The translations under genes and the position numbers were made by a program. From Clostridia bacterium (GTDB lineage Bacteria; Bacillota; Clostridia; Oscillospirales; Acutalibacteraceae), in contig JAFQLV010000057.1 in the NCBI GenBank assembly GCA_017396515.1, positions 1-53,098 on the forward strand: a stretch of 53,098 nt of DNA, in the 5' to 3' direction. This document shows, one piece after another, positions 38,382 to 47,112 of the stretch (position 1 is its first letter; each line of letters begins with the position of its first letter). The notes below the pieces were generated by a model. It was not told the DNA's origin. It was given only the letters and a program-made list of their open reading frames with translations, and did not search any database.

Positions 38382-40844
38382 TTAAATTTCAAACCAGCGT
38401 GAAACCCTGTTGCCGAGTGCCATAGGTCTGGTGTATTCCCTTGCATAAATGAGCATATCCTTTGCTTTGTCGGCACCCTCCATAGCATCATAAAGAGTGG
38501 CGATTGTGAGTCTGCCGGGAATATTATCTGCATCCTTAACTTTTATTGAAACGGTTTTGCTTTCGTTTTCATAAAGATCAAAGAAATTGTCGCTGAAAGC
38601 ATTGGTTTCGCCTTCAATATCAAGTAAAACATATCTTGCATAGCTGTCGGCTGTCAGAGTGATTTCTGCTGTGTCGCCCTCTGCACTTACAGTATAGCCG
38701 ATGTTAGAGGGCTTAAGAGCAAGGTCTTTGTTTTCGCAGAAAATCTTGTTGTTTTCGCTGATGATGTTGCCCTTTTCATCGTAAAGTGACATAACAAGAA
38801 TATCGTTTGTCTTGTTAAACTTTTTCTTTTCAAAGCTGAAAATCTCTTTGGTTTTGTTTGCAGGAATATAAACCTCAAGAATATTTTCCTTTTCGTTACC
38901 GTCTGAGAGTGAAAGGGTCTTAAGCACAGCAGTGCCTGTGAAATTATCGCCGCTTTCAGATGTTATATATACATTGATTCTGTCTTTTTCTTGCGTAGCA
39001 CTGATGTGAATTTGCTCATAGAAGTGCTTTGAGTGGTACATAAGAGCCTTTTTATTAGCCCCGAAATCTATGCCTGCCCATGAAGCACCTGCCCATATAT
39101 CGTTGAGCTGCCAATAAAGAGTGCCGTGGCAGATATCGCCTATGCGTCTGAAATGTTCAACAGCCTCTTTCATATACTCCATCTGCAAAAGCTGAGTGAA
39201 ATATACCTTGTAATCCTCTTTGCCGTTTAGAGCAAAGTGCTTGGTGAGATAATATCTGAGCCTTTCCTCACCCATGTCGCATTTCTGATGAGGCTTCAGT
39301 GAAGTGTGAGGATAGGACTGCATACCGAACTCACTGCAGAAGCGGGTTTTGCGTGTTTTCCAGAAGTTTTTATCCTCATAGCCGTGCCATACATTCCAAA
39401 GATGAGTGTCGCCGTATTTATCGGAGTTCATATTTTTCATATATTCCCCTGAACTTGGGCTTGTGGGGTGATAGGGTGTTATGCCGTCAAGCTTCTCTAA
39501 CAGCTCGGGGAGCTTCTTATAGAAGAAATCACCTGCCGAGTTAATGAAGCTCGTCATAGGAAGCCATGCCATGGACATGCTTTCTATTTCGTTGTTGCCG
39601 CACCACAGTGCAAGGCAGGCGTGGTGCTTGAGACGGGGAACATTCTGCTCAATTTCCTGAAGGGCACTTTTGAGAAAGTCTTCTCTCATAAAGGGATAGC
39701 CGCAGCAGGCAAAGGCAAAGTCCTGCCACAGAAGAATGCCCAGCTCGTCGCACATATCATAAAATTCATCGCTTTCATAAAAACCGCCGCCCCACACGCG
39801 AAGCATATTCATATTTGCCTCTTTGCAGGATGAGAGGAGATTATAAAGTCTTTCGCTTGTTATGTTGGTGTAAAGACCGTCCATAGGGATATAGTTGGCA
39901 CCTTTTGCAAAAATCGGCTTGCCGTTTAAAACAAAGCAGAAGTTTGTGCCGTATTTATCTTTTCTTCTGTCAAGGGAGATGGTTCTGAAGCCTATGCGCT
40001 TGGCTTTTTCGCTGAGTATTTTTCTGCCCTTTTTAAGCACTGCTTTAAGGGTATAAAGGGGCTGCTCACCGTAGCCGCTGCACCACCAGAGCTCGGGATT
40101 GTCAACTGTAATTGTGAGGGCTTTTTCACCCTCGGGTACTTTGTAGGTTTGCTCTTTGCCGTCAGGTGAGGTCATAACAACTGACAGATTTTCACCTTCA
40201 CCTGAGTTTTCAAGAGTGAAGCTGCATTCGATTGTGCCTGTTCCCTTGTTTACCTGCTGCTTTACCTCAAAAAAGTCAATTACGCCGTGAGAATAAAGCT
40301 TGATTTCACAGTGTCCGCTTATGCCCTGTGCATCAAGCTCCGGGCCAAAATCCCAACCGAAGTGACAGCCGCACTTTCTTATGTGGGGATGTCCTACGGT
40401 GCCGTTTGAGTTCCAAGGGAGCTTAAGAGTTTTCTGCTTGTCTCTTATGTGCCTTCTGAGTGAAAGGAACTTGACTTCAATTTCGTTTTCGCCCTCTTTT
40501 ATGCAGGGTCTGATGTCAAAGTTATACTGAAGGTGGATATTATGAGTTTCGGCAATCATTATTCCGTTTATGTAAACCTCGCTGAGGGTGTCAAGCCTGT
40601 CAAAGTGAAGTATGGCTTTTTCTTCCCTGAGCATAGCCTTAGTGACAGTGAAGGTTCTTTTATAGCTTCTGTCAAAGTCACTCATTTTAAAATATACTTC
40701 GTCGCTTTCACACTGCTGAATGTCGGGGAGTACCCCGTGGGATATAAGGTCACCAAGGTCAAGACCGGGCACCGTTGCCTCATACTCTTTTTGTGTGTAT
40801 TCGTCGTGTAAAGTCCACTTTCCGTCAAGATTAATTGTAGTCAT
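38382..40844 (-). CDS. Glycoside hydrolase family 2, beta-mannosidase-like
   Basis: An 820-residue cytoplasmic enzyme (no signal peptide). It has a jelly-roll domain (~1-190, with the beta-mannosidase-type HIRKCGCHFGWDFGPEL), an Ig-like domain (~190-290), and a TIM barrel (~290-620) with acid/base Glu in LALWCGNNEIES and nucleophile Glu in RFCSEFGMQSYP. Two C-terminal beta-domains complete it. The layout and HFGWDFGP motif fit beta-mannosidase or exo-glucosaminidase-like GH2 members; mannosidase is favoured and would supply mannose to ManA. It is the first gene of a leftward unit with ispE and the MFS gene, from the promoter at 40875-40903. Confidence 0.9.
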   Translation of the reverse strand: MTTINLDGKWTLHDEYTQKEYEATVPGLDLGDLISHGVLPDIQQCESDEVYFKMSDFDRSYKRTFTVTKAMLREEKAILHFDRLDTLSEVYINGIMIAETHNIHLQYNFDIRPCIKEGENEIEVKFLSLRRHIRDKQKTLKLPWNSNGTVGHPHIRKCGCHFGWDFGPELDAQGISGHCEIKLYSHGVIDFFEVKQQVNKGTGTIECSFTLENSGEGENLSVVMTSPDGKEQTYKVPEGEKALTITVDNPELWWCSGYGEQPLYTLKAVLKKGRKILSEKAKRIGFRTISLDRRKDKYGTNFCFVLNGKPIFAKGANYIPMDGLYTNITSERLYNLLSSCKEANMNMLRVWGGGFYESDEFYDMCDELGILLWQDFAFACCGYPFMREDFLKSALQEIEQNVPRLKHHACLALWCGNNEIESMSMAWLPMTSFINSAGDFFYKKLPELLEKLDGITPYHPTSPSSGEYMKNMNSDKYGDTHLWNVWHGYEDKNFWKTRKTRFCSEFGMQSYPHTSLKPHQKCDMGEERLRYYLTKHFALNGKEDYKVYFTQLLQMEYMKEAVEHFRRIGDICHGTLYWQLNDIWAGASWAGIDFGANKKALMYHSKHFYEQIHISATQEKDRINVYITSESGDNFTGTAVLKTLSLSDGNEKENILEVYIPANKTKEIFSFEKKKFNKTNDILVMSLYDEKGNIISENNKIFCENKDLALKPSNIGYTVSAEGDTAEITLTADSYARYVLLDIEGETNAFSDNFFDLYENESKTVSIKVKDADNIPGRLTIATLYDAMEGADKAKDMLIYAREYTRPMALGNRVSRWFEI

Positions 40845-40874
40845 AACGCACCGCCTGATTTTTATTGTGATTAT

Positions 40875-40903
40875 ATTATAATGTAAAAGGCGGCAGTTAT
40901 CAA
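40875..40903 (-). promoter_or_regulatory. Promoter of the GH2-ispE-MFS unit
   Basis: Read leftward: TTGATA (40898-40903), a 17-bp spacer and TATAAT (40875-40880). Between here and 41027 nothing recognisable is seen. Confidence 0.75.
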
Positions 40904-41027
40904 GTGCAACGGCAAAAAAAGAGGGGAAATCACAGGGTGAGCTTGTAGCTTGTGGGAGTCGGACAACACTTGGTGCTGATTCTCTGTAAAAACAAAAATA
41001 AAACTTTTATTAATATCACTTTTAACA

Positions 41028-41056
41028 TTGACATTTCGCTGCCGCTGTGATAGAAT
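41028..41056 (+). promoter_or_regulatory. pyr operon promoter
   Basis: TTGACA (41028-41033), a 17-bp spacer and TAGAAT (41051-41056). Transcription would start near 41063, giving a leader of about 110 nt before pyrC. Confidence 0.8.
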
Positions 41057-41084
41057 AATATGAAATCAGAAGAGAACTAAACAG

Positions 41085-41154
41085 CAAGGCAGTCTTGCGG
41101 CATGAACTCGGTGTGCAAAGTGTAGGAAACTCCTTGCATAGGGGTTCTTTTTTT
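41085..41154 (+). promoter_or_regulatory. Attenuator-like leader of the pyr operon
   Basis: A small hairpin (GCAAG/CTTGC near 41085-41099) is followed by a long imperfect stem, 41104-41147, and seven T residues (41148-41154), only 18 bp before the pyrC start codon. This is the form of a regulated terminator. I do not see the PyrR-binding consensus, so the sensing mechanism is unknown. Confidence 0.55.
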
Positions 41155-41172
41155 ACGAAGCGGAGGAAGATT

Positions 41173-42411
41173 ATGAAAGCATTTAAAGCAAAGGCTGTAT
41201 ATCAGAACGGTTCATTCCGGTCTCTTCCCTTATTTACAGAAAACGGAATAGTTATTTCCCGAGAAGCCTATGAAGGGGATATTATTTCCTTTGAAGATAA
41301 ATATATTTTTCCCGGTTTTGCAGATGTTCATGTTCATTTGCGTGAGCCGGGTTTTTCTTATAAAGAGACTATCGGTACCGGTACTCTGGCGAGTGCTCAC
41401 GGCGGTTACACCGCTGTTTGCTCAATGCCTAACCTTAAGCCCGTACCCGACAGTGCGGAAAACCTGAAACAGCAGCTTGACATTATAGAGCGAGACGCCT
41501 GCATTGATGTTTATCCCTATGCAGCCATTACTGTGGGTCAGATGGGTGAGGAGCTCTCTGATATGGACGCTTTGGCAAAAGATGCTGTGGCTTTTTCTGA
41601 TGACGGCAGAGGTGTGCAGAGTGATGAGCTTATGGAAAAGGCAATGCTCAAGGCTAAGGCTCTGGGCAAAATGATAGTTGCTCACTGCGAAGTCAATGAC
41701 CTGCTCAGGGGCGGTTACATTCACGACGGTGAATATGCCAAAACTCACGGGCACAGAGGCATCTGCTCAGAAAGTGAATGGAAGCAGATTGAAAGAGACT
41801 TGAAGCTTGTTGAAAAAACAGGCTGTGCCTATCATGTATGCCATATTTCTGCTAAAGAAAGTGTCGAGCTTATCCGTCAGGCAAAGGCAAAGGGGCTTGA
41901 TGTCACCTGCGAAACAGGTCCCCATTATCTTATTCTTGATGACAGTAACCTTCAGGAGGAGGGCAGATTCAAGATGAATCCCCCTCTGAGAAGCAGGCAG
42001 GACAGGCTTGCCCTTATTGAAGGCATAAAAGACGGCACAATTGATATGATAGCAACAGACCATGCACCTCACTCAGCAGAGGAAAAGGGCAGAGGACTTG
42101 AAAAAAGCCTTATGGGCATAGTGGGAATTGAAACTGCATTTCCTCTTATGTACACCTACTTTGTTGAAACGGGAATTATATCTCTTGAAAAGCTGATAGC
42201 TCTTCTGAGTGATAACCCGAGAAAACGCTTCGGTCTGCCCGGTGGCACTGCCTGTGGAGAAAGCGCAGACTTCACCGTTGTTGACCTTAGTGAAGAATAC
42301 ACAATAAACAGCAGTGATTTTTACTCAATGGGCAGGGCAACACCCTTTGAGGGATACAAGGTAAAGGGCAAGATAATTCACACATATAAAGGTGCAGAAA
42401 AGATATTTTAA
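41173..42411 (+). CDS. pyrC: Dihydroorotase, class I
   Basis: A 412-residue zinc amidohydrolase closing carbamoyl-aspartate to dihydroorotate. Metal ligands are in FADVHVHLREPGF (HxH), the later GKMIVAHCE and CHISAKESVE histidines, and the catalytic Asp in IATDHAPHS. Length and motifs fit the class I (PyrC/PyrX) type. The start is ATG 41173 after GGAGGAAG; an upstream in-frame Met lies in the leader hairpin. First gene of the pyrimidine operon, 12 bp before pyrK. Confidence 0.96.
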   Translation: MKAFKAKAVYQNGSFRSLPLFTENGIVISREAYEGDIISFEDKYIFPGFADVHVHLREPGFSYKETIGTGTLASAHGGYTAVCSMPNLKPVPDSAENLKQQLDIIERDACIDVYPYAAITVGQMGEELSDMDALAKDAVAFSDDGRGVQSDELMEKAMLKAKALGKMIVAHCEVNDLLRGGYIHDGEYAKTHGHRGICSESEWKQIERDLKLVEKTGCAYHVCHISAKESVELIRQAKAKGLDVTCETGPHYLILDDSNLQEEGRFKMNPPLRSRQDRLALIEGIKDGTIDMIATDHAPHSAEEKGRGLEKSLMGIVGIETAFPLMYTYFVETGIISLEKLIALLSDNPRKRFGLPGGTACGESADFTVVDLSEEYTINSSDFYSMGRATPFEGYKVKGKIIHTYKGAEKIF

Positions 42412-42423
42412 GGAGGATGTCAA

Positions 42424-43155
42424 ATGACACAGGGAATTTACACTGTGGTGAGCAACAAGGCTCTCACAGACAGTGTTTATAAAATGGTGCTTCAGGGCGA
42501 CACTTCAGCGCTCACAGCCCCGGGACAGTTTGTTAACCTGACTGTTGAAGGCTGTTATTTGAGACGCCCCATTTCAGTTTTTGACTGGGACGAAAAGACA
42601 GTAACAATCATCTATAAGGTAGTAGGTGAGGGTACTGAGAAAATGGCTCAGTGGCCGCAAGGCTATGAATGTGATGTGCTCGTGGGTCTGGGCAACGGCT
42701 TTGATATGTCAAAAAGCGGTGAGGCTCCAGTGCTCATAGGCGGCGGTGTAGGTATTCCTCCTATGTACGGACTTTGCAAGAGGCTGATATCTCAGGGCAG
42801 GAAGGTTAAGGTTATCTTAGGCTTCAATAAAGAAAGCGAAATTTTCTGCAAGGAGGATTTCGAGAATATAGGTGCTGAAACCTATGTTACTACCGTCGAC
42901 GGCTCAGTGGGCATAAAGGGCTTTGTTACAGACGCACTTAAGGATATGACATACACATATTTCTATACCTGCGGACCGATGCCTATGTTCAAAGCCATTG
43001 AAAGCACTGCAGTGACAAGCGGTCAGTATAGCTTTGAGGAAAGAATGGGCTGCGGCTTCGGTGCGTGTATGGGCTGCAGCTGCAAAACAAAATACGGCAA
43101 CAAGAGAATCTGCAAAGACGGTCCTGTGCTTGAAAGGGAGGAGATAATATGGTAA
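42424..43155 (+). CDS. pyrK: Dihydroorotate dehydrogenase B, electron transfer subunit
   Basis: A 243-residue FAD and [2Fe-2S] protein that passes electrons from PyrD to NAD+. FAD-binding LRRPISVFDWD is near residue 45; the NAD-binding region has LIGGGVGIPPMYGL near 103. The Fe-S ligands are in MGCGFGACMGCSCKT ... RICKDGP (Cys-x4-Cys-x2-Cys and one more). It overlaps pyrD by 7 bp, as expected for subunits of one heterotetramer. Confidence 0.96.
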   Translation: MTQGIYTVVSNKALTDSVYKMVLQGDTSALTAPGQFVNLTVEGCYLRRPISVFDWDEKTVTIIYKVVGEGTEKMAQWPQGYECDVLVGLGNGFDMSKSGEAPVLIGGGVGIPPMYGLCKRLISQGRKVKVILGFNKESEIFCKEDFENIGAETYVTTVDGSVGIKGFVTDALKDMTYTYFYTCGPMPMFKAIESTAVTSGQYSFEERMGCGFGACMGCSCKTKYGNKRICKDGPVLEREEIIW

Positions 43156-44060
43156 ACACAAAGGTTAATCTCTTAGGCTTAGAGCTTGATAATCCCGTTA
43201 TCCCTGCTTCAGGCACCTTTGGCTTCGGCTATGAATATGCAGAGCTTTACGATATCAACTGCCTGGGCTCAATTTCCTTTAAGGGTACCACCTTGGAGAG
43301 CCGCTTCGGCAACCCAACACCCAGAATTGCAGAATGCACAATGGGTATGATAAACTCTGTAGGTCTGCAGAATCCGGGCGTAGAAAAGGTAATAAGTCAG
43401 GAGCTTCCCAAGCTCAGGGCTGTATATAACAAAAAGGTAATTGCAAATGTGGGCGGCTTTGCCGTAGAGGAATACCAGAAGTGTGCTTCACTTCTCGACA
43501 AAGAAGATCAAGTGGGAATATTGGAAATCAATATCAGCTGCCCGAATCTTCATGCAGGCGGAAAAAACTTCGGTGTAACGGCTGACGGTGCATTTAAGGT
43601 CATAGAGGCTGTTAAAAAGGTTACAACCAAGCCCGTGCTTGCAAAGCTCACACCCAATGTAACGGATATAACTGAAATTGCCCTTGCCTGTGAAGAAGCA
43701 GGAGCAGACGGCATCAGTATGATAAACACGCTTCTGGGCATGAGAATAGACCTTAAGACAAAGAAGCCGGTTATCGCAAATAAAATGGGTGGCTTCTCAG
43801 GTCCTGCAATTTTGCCTGTGGCTCTCAGGGCAGTTTATCAGGTTTATGAAAAGGTGAATATCCCCATAGTGGGTATGGGCGGTATATCATCGGCCAAGGA
43901 TGTCATCGAAATGATGCTTGCAGGTGCCACTGCAGTTCAGGTCGGTGCTGCAAACTTAGTAAATCCTTATGCTTGCCGTGATATAATCAATGATTTGCCG
44001 GCAGTCATGGAAAAATATAACATATCAGACTTACATGAAATTATCGGAGGTGCTCACTAA
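43149..44060 (+). CDS. pyrD: Dihydroorotate dehydrogenase B, catalytic subunit
   Basis: A 303-residue FMN barrel, class 1B, that oxidises dihydroorotate with NAD+ through PyrK. IPASGTFGFGYEY, NSVGLQNPGVE, the active-site Cys block LEINISCPNLHAGG, and the FMN-phosphate GMGGISSAKDVIEMMLAGATAVQVG region are present. The cysteine, rather than serine, base identifies class 1. Overlaps pyrK by 7 bp and pyrF by 1. Confidence 0.96.
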   Translation: MVNTKVNLLGLELDNPVIPASGTFGFGYEYAELYDINCLGSISFKGTTLESRFGNPTPRIAECTMGMINSVGLQNPGVEKVISQELPKLRAVYNKKVIANVGGFAVEEYQKCASLLDKEDQVGILEINISCPNLHAGGKNFGVTADGAFKVIEAVKKVTTKPVLAKLTPNVTDITEIALACEEAGADGISMINTLLGMRIDLKTKKPVIANKMGGFSGPAILPVALRAVYQVYEKVNIPIVGMGGISSAKDVIEMMLAGATAVQVGAANLVNPYACRDIINDLPAVMEKYNISDLHEIIGGAH

Positions 44061-44758
44061 TGGGTAGAGATGTAATTGTTGCTTGCGATTTCAGCAGCAA
44101 AGAGGAAGTTTTTAAGTTCCTTGACAAGTTTGAAGGCAAAAAGCCTTTCGTTAAAATCGGTATGGAGCTTTTCTATGCAGAAGGCCCCGAAATTGTAAGA
44201 GAAATAAAGAAGAGAGGTCACAAGATTTTCCTTGACCTCAAGCTTCACGATATCCCCAACACAGTTAAAAAGTCAATGAGTGTGCTTTCAAATCTTGATG
44301 TTGATATCACAAACCTTCACGCAGGTGGCACCAAGCGTATGATGGAAGCAGCACTTGAAGGCCTCACAAGAGCAGACGGCACAAGACCTCTGCTTATTGC
44401 GGTAACTCAGCTCACATCAACAGATCAGGAAAGCATGGAAAATGACCTGCTCATTAAGGAGCCTATTGACAAGGTTGTTATGCACTATGCCAAGAATGCT
44501 GCCGATGCAGGCCTTGACGGTGTTGTTTGCTCACCTCTTGAGGCAGGCAAGGTTCATGAAACCTGCGGTGAGAAGTTCCTCACAATCACTCCCGGTGTGC
44601 GCTTTGCAGACGGTGACATCGGTGACCAGAAGAGAGTTATGACTCCTGCCGAGGCTAAGAAAATCGGTTCAGACTATATTGTAGTGGGCAGACCAATCAC
44701 TGCAGCAGCTGACCCTGTGGCAGCATATGAGAGATGCCTCGCTGAATTTGTAGGTTGA
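44060..44758 (+). CDS. pyrF: Orotidine 5'-phosphate decarboxylase
   Basis: A 232-residue barrel enzyme making UMP from OMP. The catalytic Lys-Asp network is in KIFLDLKLHDIPNT. VACDFSSKEEVFKFL near the start, and the C-terminal phosphate loop IVVGRPITAAADP, confirm the group 1 (PyrF) family. TAATG overlap with pyrD. It is followed, unusually for this tight operon, by a 167-bp gap holding a hairpin array. Confidence 0.96.
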   Translation: MGRDVIVACDFSSKEEVFKFLDKFEGKKPFVKIGMELFYAEGPEIVREIKKRGHKIFLDLKLHDIPNTVKKSMSVLSNLDVDITNLHAGGTKRMMEAALEGLTRADGTRPLLIAVTQLTSTDQESMENDLLIKEPIDKVVMHYAKNAADAGLDGVVCSPLEAGKVHETCGEKFLTITPGVRFADGDIGDQKRVMTPAEAKKIGSDYIVVGRPITAAADPVAAYERCLAEFVG

Positions 44759-44765
44759 GAATGAA

Positions 44766-44889
44766 TTGGCTTTGCCAAGGAACTGTCGATATGTTGCCAA
44801 GGCAACTCGATATATTTGCCGGAAGGCAAATTCGATATGTTTTACTTTGTAAAACTCGATATGATGAAATAAAAGATTTCATCGAGACG
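44766..44889 (+). repeat. Array of five short hairpins with constant TCGATAT linkers
   Basis: Five small palindromes occur in a row: 44766-44778, 44794-44805, 44815-44830, 44840-44854 and 44864-44882 (stems of 5-7 bp, loops of 2-5 nt). Between them stands a nearly constant 8-9 nt linker, (C/T)TCGATAT(G/A), seen four times, and CGAGACG closes the array. Stem sequences differ from unit to unit while the linker stays the same. It lies inside the pyr operon between pyrF and pyrE and has no T-run, so it is not a plain terminator. It could stabilise or process mRNA, or be a repeat element. Confidence 0.75.
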
Positions 44890-44925
44890 TAAAAATGTAA
44901 ATTAAACGAAAGGAAAGATATAATC

Positions 44926-45564
44926 ATGGAAAAACTAATCGCAAAAGACTTACTTTCAATCGGAGCTGTGTTCCTTCGTCCTCAGCAGCCCTTCACATGG
45001 GCAAGCGGAATCAAGAGCCCCATTTATTGTGACAACAGACTTACCCTCACATCACCTGCTGTGCGCACTGATGTAGAAACAGGTCTTGCAAAGACAATTC
45101 TCAAATATTATCCCGACTGCGAGGTTATTATGGGCACCTCAACAGCAGGCATTGCTCATGCAGCTATCGTCGGTCACATTCTCGGTCTCCCCATGGGTTA
45201 TGTAAGAAGCGGCCACAAGGACCACGGCAGAGGTAACCAGATCGAAGGCAAGCTGGAAAAGGGTCAGAAGGTAGTAGTTGTTGAAGACCTTATTTCAACA
45301 GGCGGCAGTGTACTTGAGGTAGTTGAAGTTCTCCGCGAAGCAGGTGCCCAGGTTCTCGGCATTGCTTCAATCTTCACCTACGGTATGAAGAAGGGCATTG
45401 ACAGAATGGCTGAAGCCGATGTTATAAACTACTCACTTTCAAACCTTGATGCAGTTGCCGAGGTTGCTGCTGAAGAAGGCTATATCGAAAAGGAAGACAT
45501 TGCACGTCTTCTCAAGTTCAGAGACAACCCCTCTGATGAAAGCTGGATAGGTGGCAACGCATGA
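44926..45564 (+). CDS. pyrE: Orotate phosphoribosyltransferase
   Basis: A 212-residue type I phosphoribosyltransferase converting orotate and PRPP to OMP. The PRPP-binding loop is [21 protein letters not shown] near residue 121. [22 protein letters not shown] at the N-terminus is the orotate and dimer region. A flexible catalytic loop lies at [25 protein letters not shown] precedes the start. Its stop overlaps the pyrB start (ATGA). Confidence 0.96.
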   Translation: MEKLIAKDLLSIGAVFLRPQQPFTWASGIKSPIYCDNRLTLTSPAVRTDVETGLAKTILKYYPDCEVIMGTSTAGIAHAAIVGHILGLPMGYVRSGHKDHGRGNQIEGKLEKGQKVVVVEDLISTGGSVLEVVEVLREAGAQVLGIASIFTYGMKKGIDRMAEADVINYSLSNLDAVAEVAAEEGYIEKEDIARLLKFRDNPSDESWIGGNA

Positions 45565-46481
45565 GAAGTCTTATCAATATTCTCGACCTGACAACCGAAG
45601 AAATTGATAAAATGCTTGACACTGCCGATGACATTATTGCAAACCCGAAAAAATATTCCGAGGTTTGTCACGGCAAAAAACTGGCAACACTTTTCTTCGA
45701 GCCCTCAACAAGAACAAGACTCAGCTTTGAGGCAGCCATGTATGAGCTCGGCGGTAATGTGCTCGGCTTCTCAGAGGCTAATTCCTCATCGGCAGCCAAG
45801 GGCGAAAGCGTGGCTGATACAACAAGAACAGTGTGCTGCTATGCAGACATTATAGCTATGCGTCATCCTAAAGAGGGTGCACCTCTTGTTGCTTCAATGA
45901 ACTCCAGCGTACCTATTATAAATGCAGGTGACGGCGGTCATAATCACCCCACACAGACACTCACCGATCTTCTGACAATCAGAAGAAAAACAGGCAAGCT
46001 CAGTGATTTCACCATAGGCTTCTGCGGTGACCTTAAATTCGGCAGAACGGTACACTCACTTATTCAGGCTCTTTCACGCTATAAGAATATCAGAATTGTT
46101 CTTATTTCACCTAACGAGCTGAAGGTTCCCTCATATATCAAGCACGATGTGCTCAGAAAGAACGGTATTGAATATAAGCAGACCACTGACCTTGAAAGTG
46201 TGCTTCCCGAGCTTGATGTGCTTTATATGACAAGAGTTCAGCGTGAGCGTTTCCTTTCAGAGGAAGAATATATCAGACTGCGCGACAGCTATATTCTCAC
46301 CCGTGAAAAGCTTAAAAACGCAAAAGAAAGCCTCACCATACTTCATCCGCTGCCCAGAGTTAACGAAATTTCCGTGGATGTTGACGATGACCCGAGAGCG
46401 TGCTATTTTGAGCAGGCGCTTTGCGGCAAGTTTGTGAGAATGGCTCTTATTATGGAGCTGTTGGGCATTCATTTAGATTAA
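45561..46481 (+). CDS. pyrB: Aspartate carbamoyltransferase, catalytic subunit
   Basis: A 306-residue enzyme forming carbamoyl-aspartate. The carbamoyl-phosphate loop [16 protein letters not shown] is near residue 49, HPTQTLTDL near residue 130, and the aspartate-binding MTRVQRERF and [10 protein letters not shown] blocks near 225 and 260. It is coupled to pyrE by a 4-base overlap and followed after 16 bp by pyrI, its regulatory partner. Confidence 0.97.
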   Translation: MRSLINILDLTTEEIDKMLDTADDIIANPKKYSEVCHGKKLATLFFEPSTRTRLSFEAAMYELGGNVLGFSEANSSSAAKGESVADTTRTVCCYADIIAMRHPKEGAPLVASMNSSVPIINAGDGGHNHPTQTLTDLLTIRRKTGKLSDFTIGFCGDLKFGRTVHSLIQALSRYKNIRIVLISPNELKVPSYIKHDVLRKNGIEYKQTTDLESVLPELDVLYMTRVQRERFLSEEEYIRLRDSYILTREKLKNAKESLTILHPLPRVNEISVDVDDDPRACYFEQALCGKFVRMALIMELLGIHLD

Positions 46482-46497
46482 GGAGAGGAGACAGAAT

Positions 46498-46911
46498 ATG
46501 CATATAGATTCAATTAAAGAAGGCATTGTTATTGACCATATCACTGCCGGCAACGCTATGACAATTTACGGTCTTCTCGGCTTTGATAAGCTTGAATGCA
46601 GCATTGCAATTATCAAAAATGTTTCAAGCAAAAAAATGGGCAAGAAGGATATTATCAAAATCGACAGCAACATAGATATCAACCTTGAAGCCCTCGGCTA
46701 TATTGACCCGGGTGTTACAATTGATATTATCAGAGACAGCGTTCTCGTGGAAAAGAGAAGCGTTGACCTTCCCGAAAGACTTCACGGTGTGCTCAGATGC
46801 AAAAATCCCCGCTGCATCACATCCTGCGAGCAGGAGCTCGAGCAGGTATTCATGCTGACGGACAAGGACAGGAAAATTTACAGATGTATGTACTGTGAAG
46901 CAAAGGCATAA
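46498..46911 (+). CDS. pyrI: Aspartate carbamoyltransferase, regulatory subunit
   Basis: A 137-residue subunit with an N-terminal nucleotide-binding domain (IVIDHITAGNAMTIYGLLG) and a C-terminal zinc domain (RCKNPRCITSCEQ ... YRCMYC). The Cys-x4-Cys and Cys-x2-Cys spacing matches PyrI. It makes ATCase sensitive to CTP and ATP. Last gene of the operon, before a terminator. carA/carB are not in the window. Confidence 0.96.
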   Translation: MHIDSIKEGIVIDHITAGNAMTIYGLLGFDKLECSIAIIKNVSSKKMGKKDIIKIDSNIDINLEALGYIDPGVTIDIIRDSVLVEKRSVDLPERLHGVLRCKNPRCITSCEQELEQVFMLTDKDRKIYRCMYCEAKA

Positions 46912-46930
46912 AATATTTTGAACGCGTATA

Positions 46931-46971
46931 AAAGGCAGGAATGGTATGAAAAAACCTTTCCCGCCTTTTTT
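46931..46971 (+). terminator. Terminator of the pyr operon
   Basis: An imperfect stem (AAAGGCAGGAATGGT with ACCTTTCCCGCCTTT) ending in six T residues, about 20 bp after pyrI. Confidence 0.75.
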
Positions 46972-47039
46972 GCCGTTAATACAGGCAGTCGGCATGGGAA
47001 TTTATTAAGAATTTGTAAGAAAAATATCACTAAAAAATG

Positions 47040-47068
47040 TTGCCAAGTGTTTGTATTTATGTTATTAT
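47040..47068 (+). promoter_or_regulatory. Sigma-A promoter
   Basis: TTGCCA (47040-47045), a 17-bp spacer and TATTAT (47063-47068), ahead of the GDPD-like gene. Confidence 0.65.
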
Positions 47069-47112
47069 TAACTATATATGATAATTGACAGCGATCTTCG
47101 GAAGGTTTACAT

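Noticed and set aside
41057-41172. PyrR-binding attenuator or T-box in the pyr leader
   Set aside because: A terminator-like stem is present, but I could not find the PyrR loop consensus or a T-box TGGN block, so only an attenuator-like leader is called.
44766-44889. CRISPR array
   Set aside because: The constant part is only 8-9 nt and the variable parts are palindromes of 12-19 nt; no cas genes are nearby. Size and logic do not fit CRISPR.
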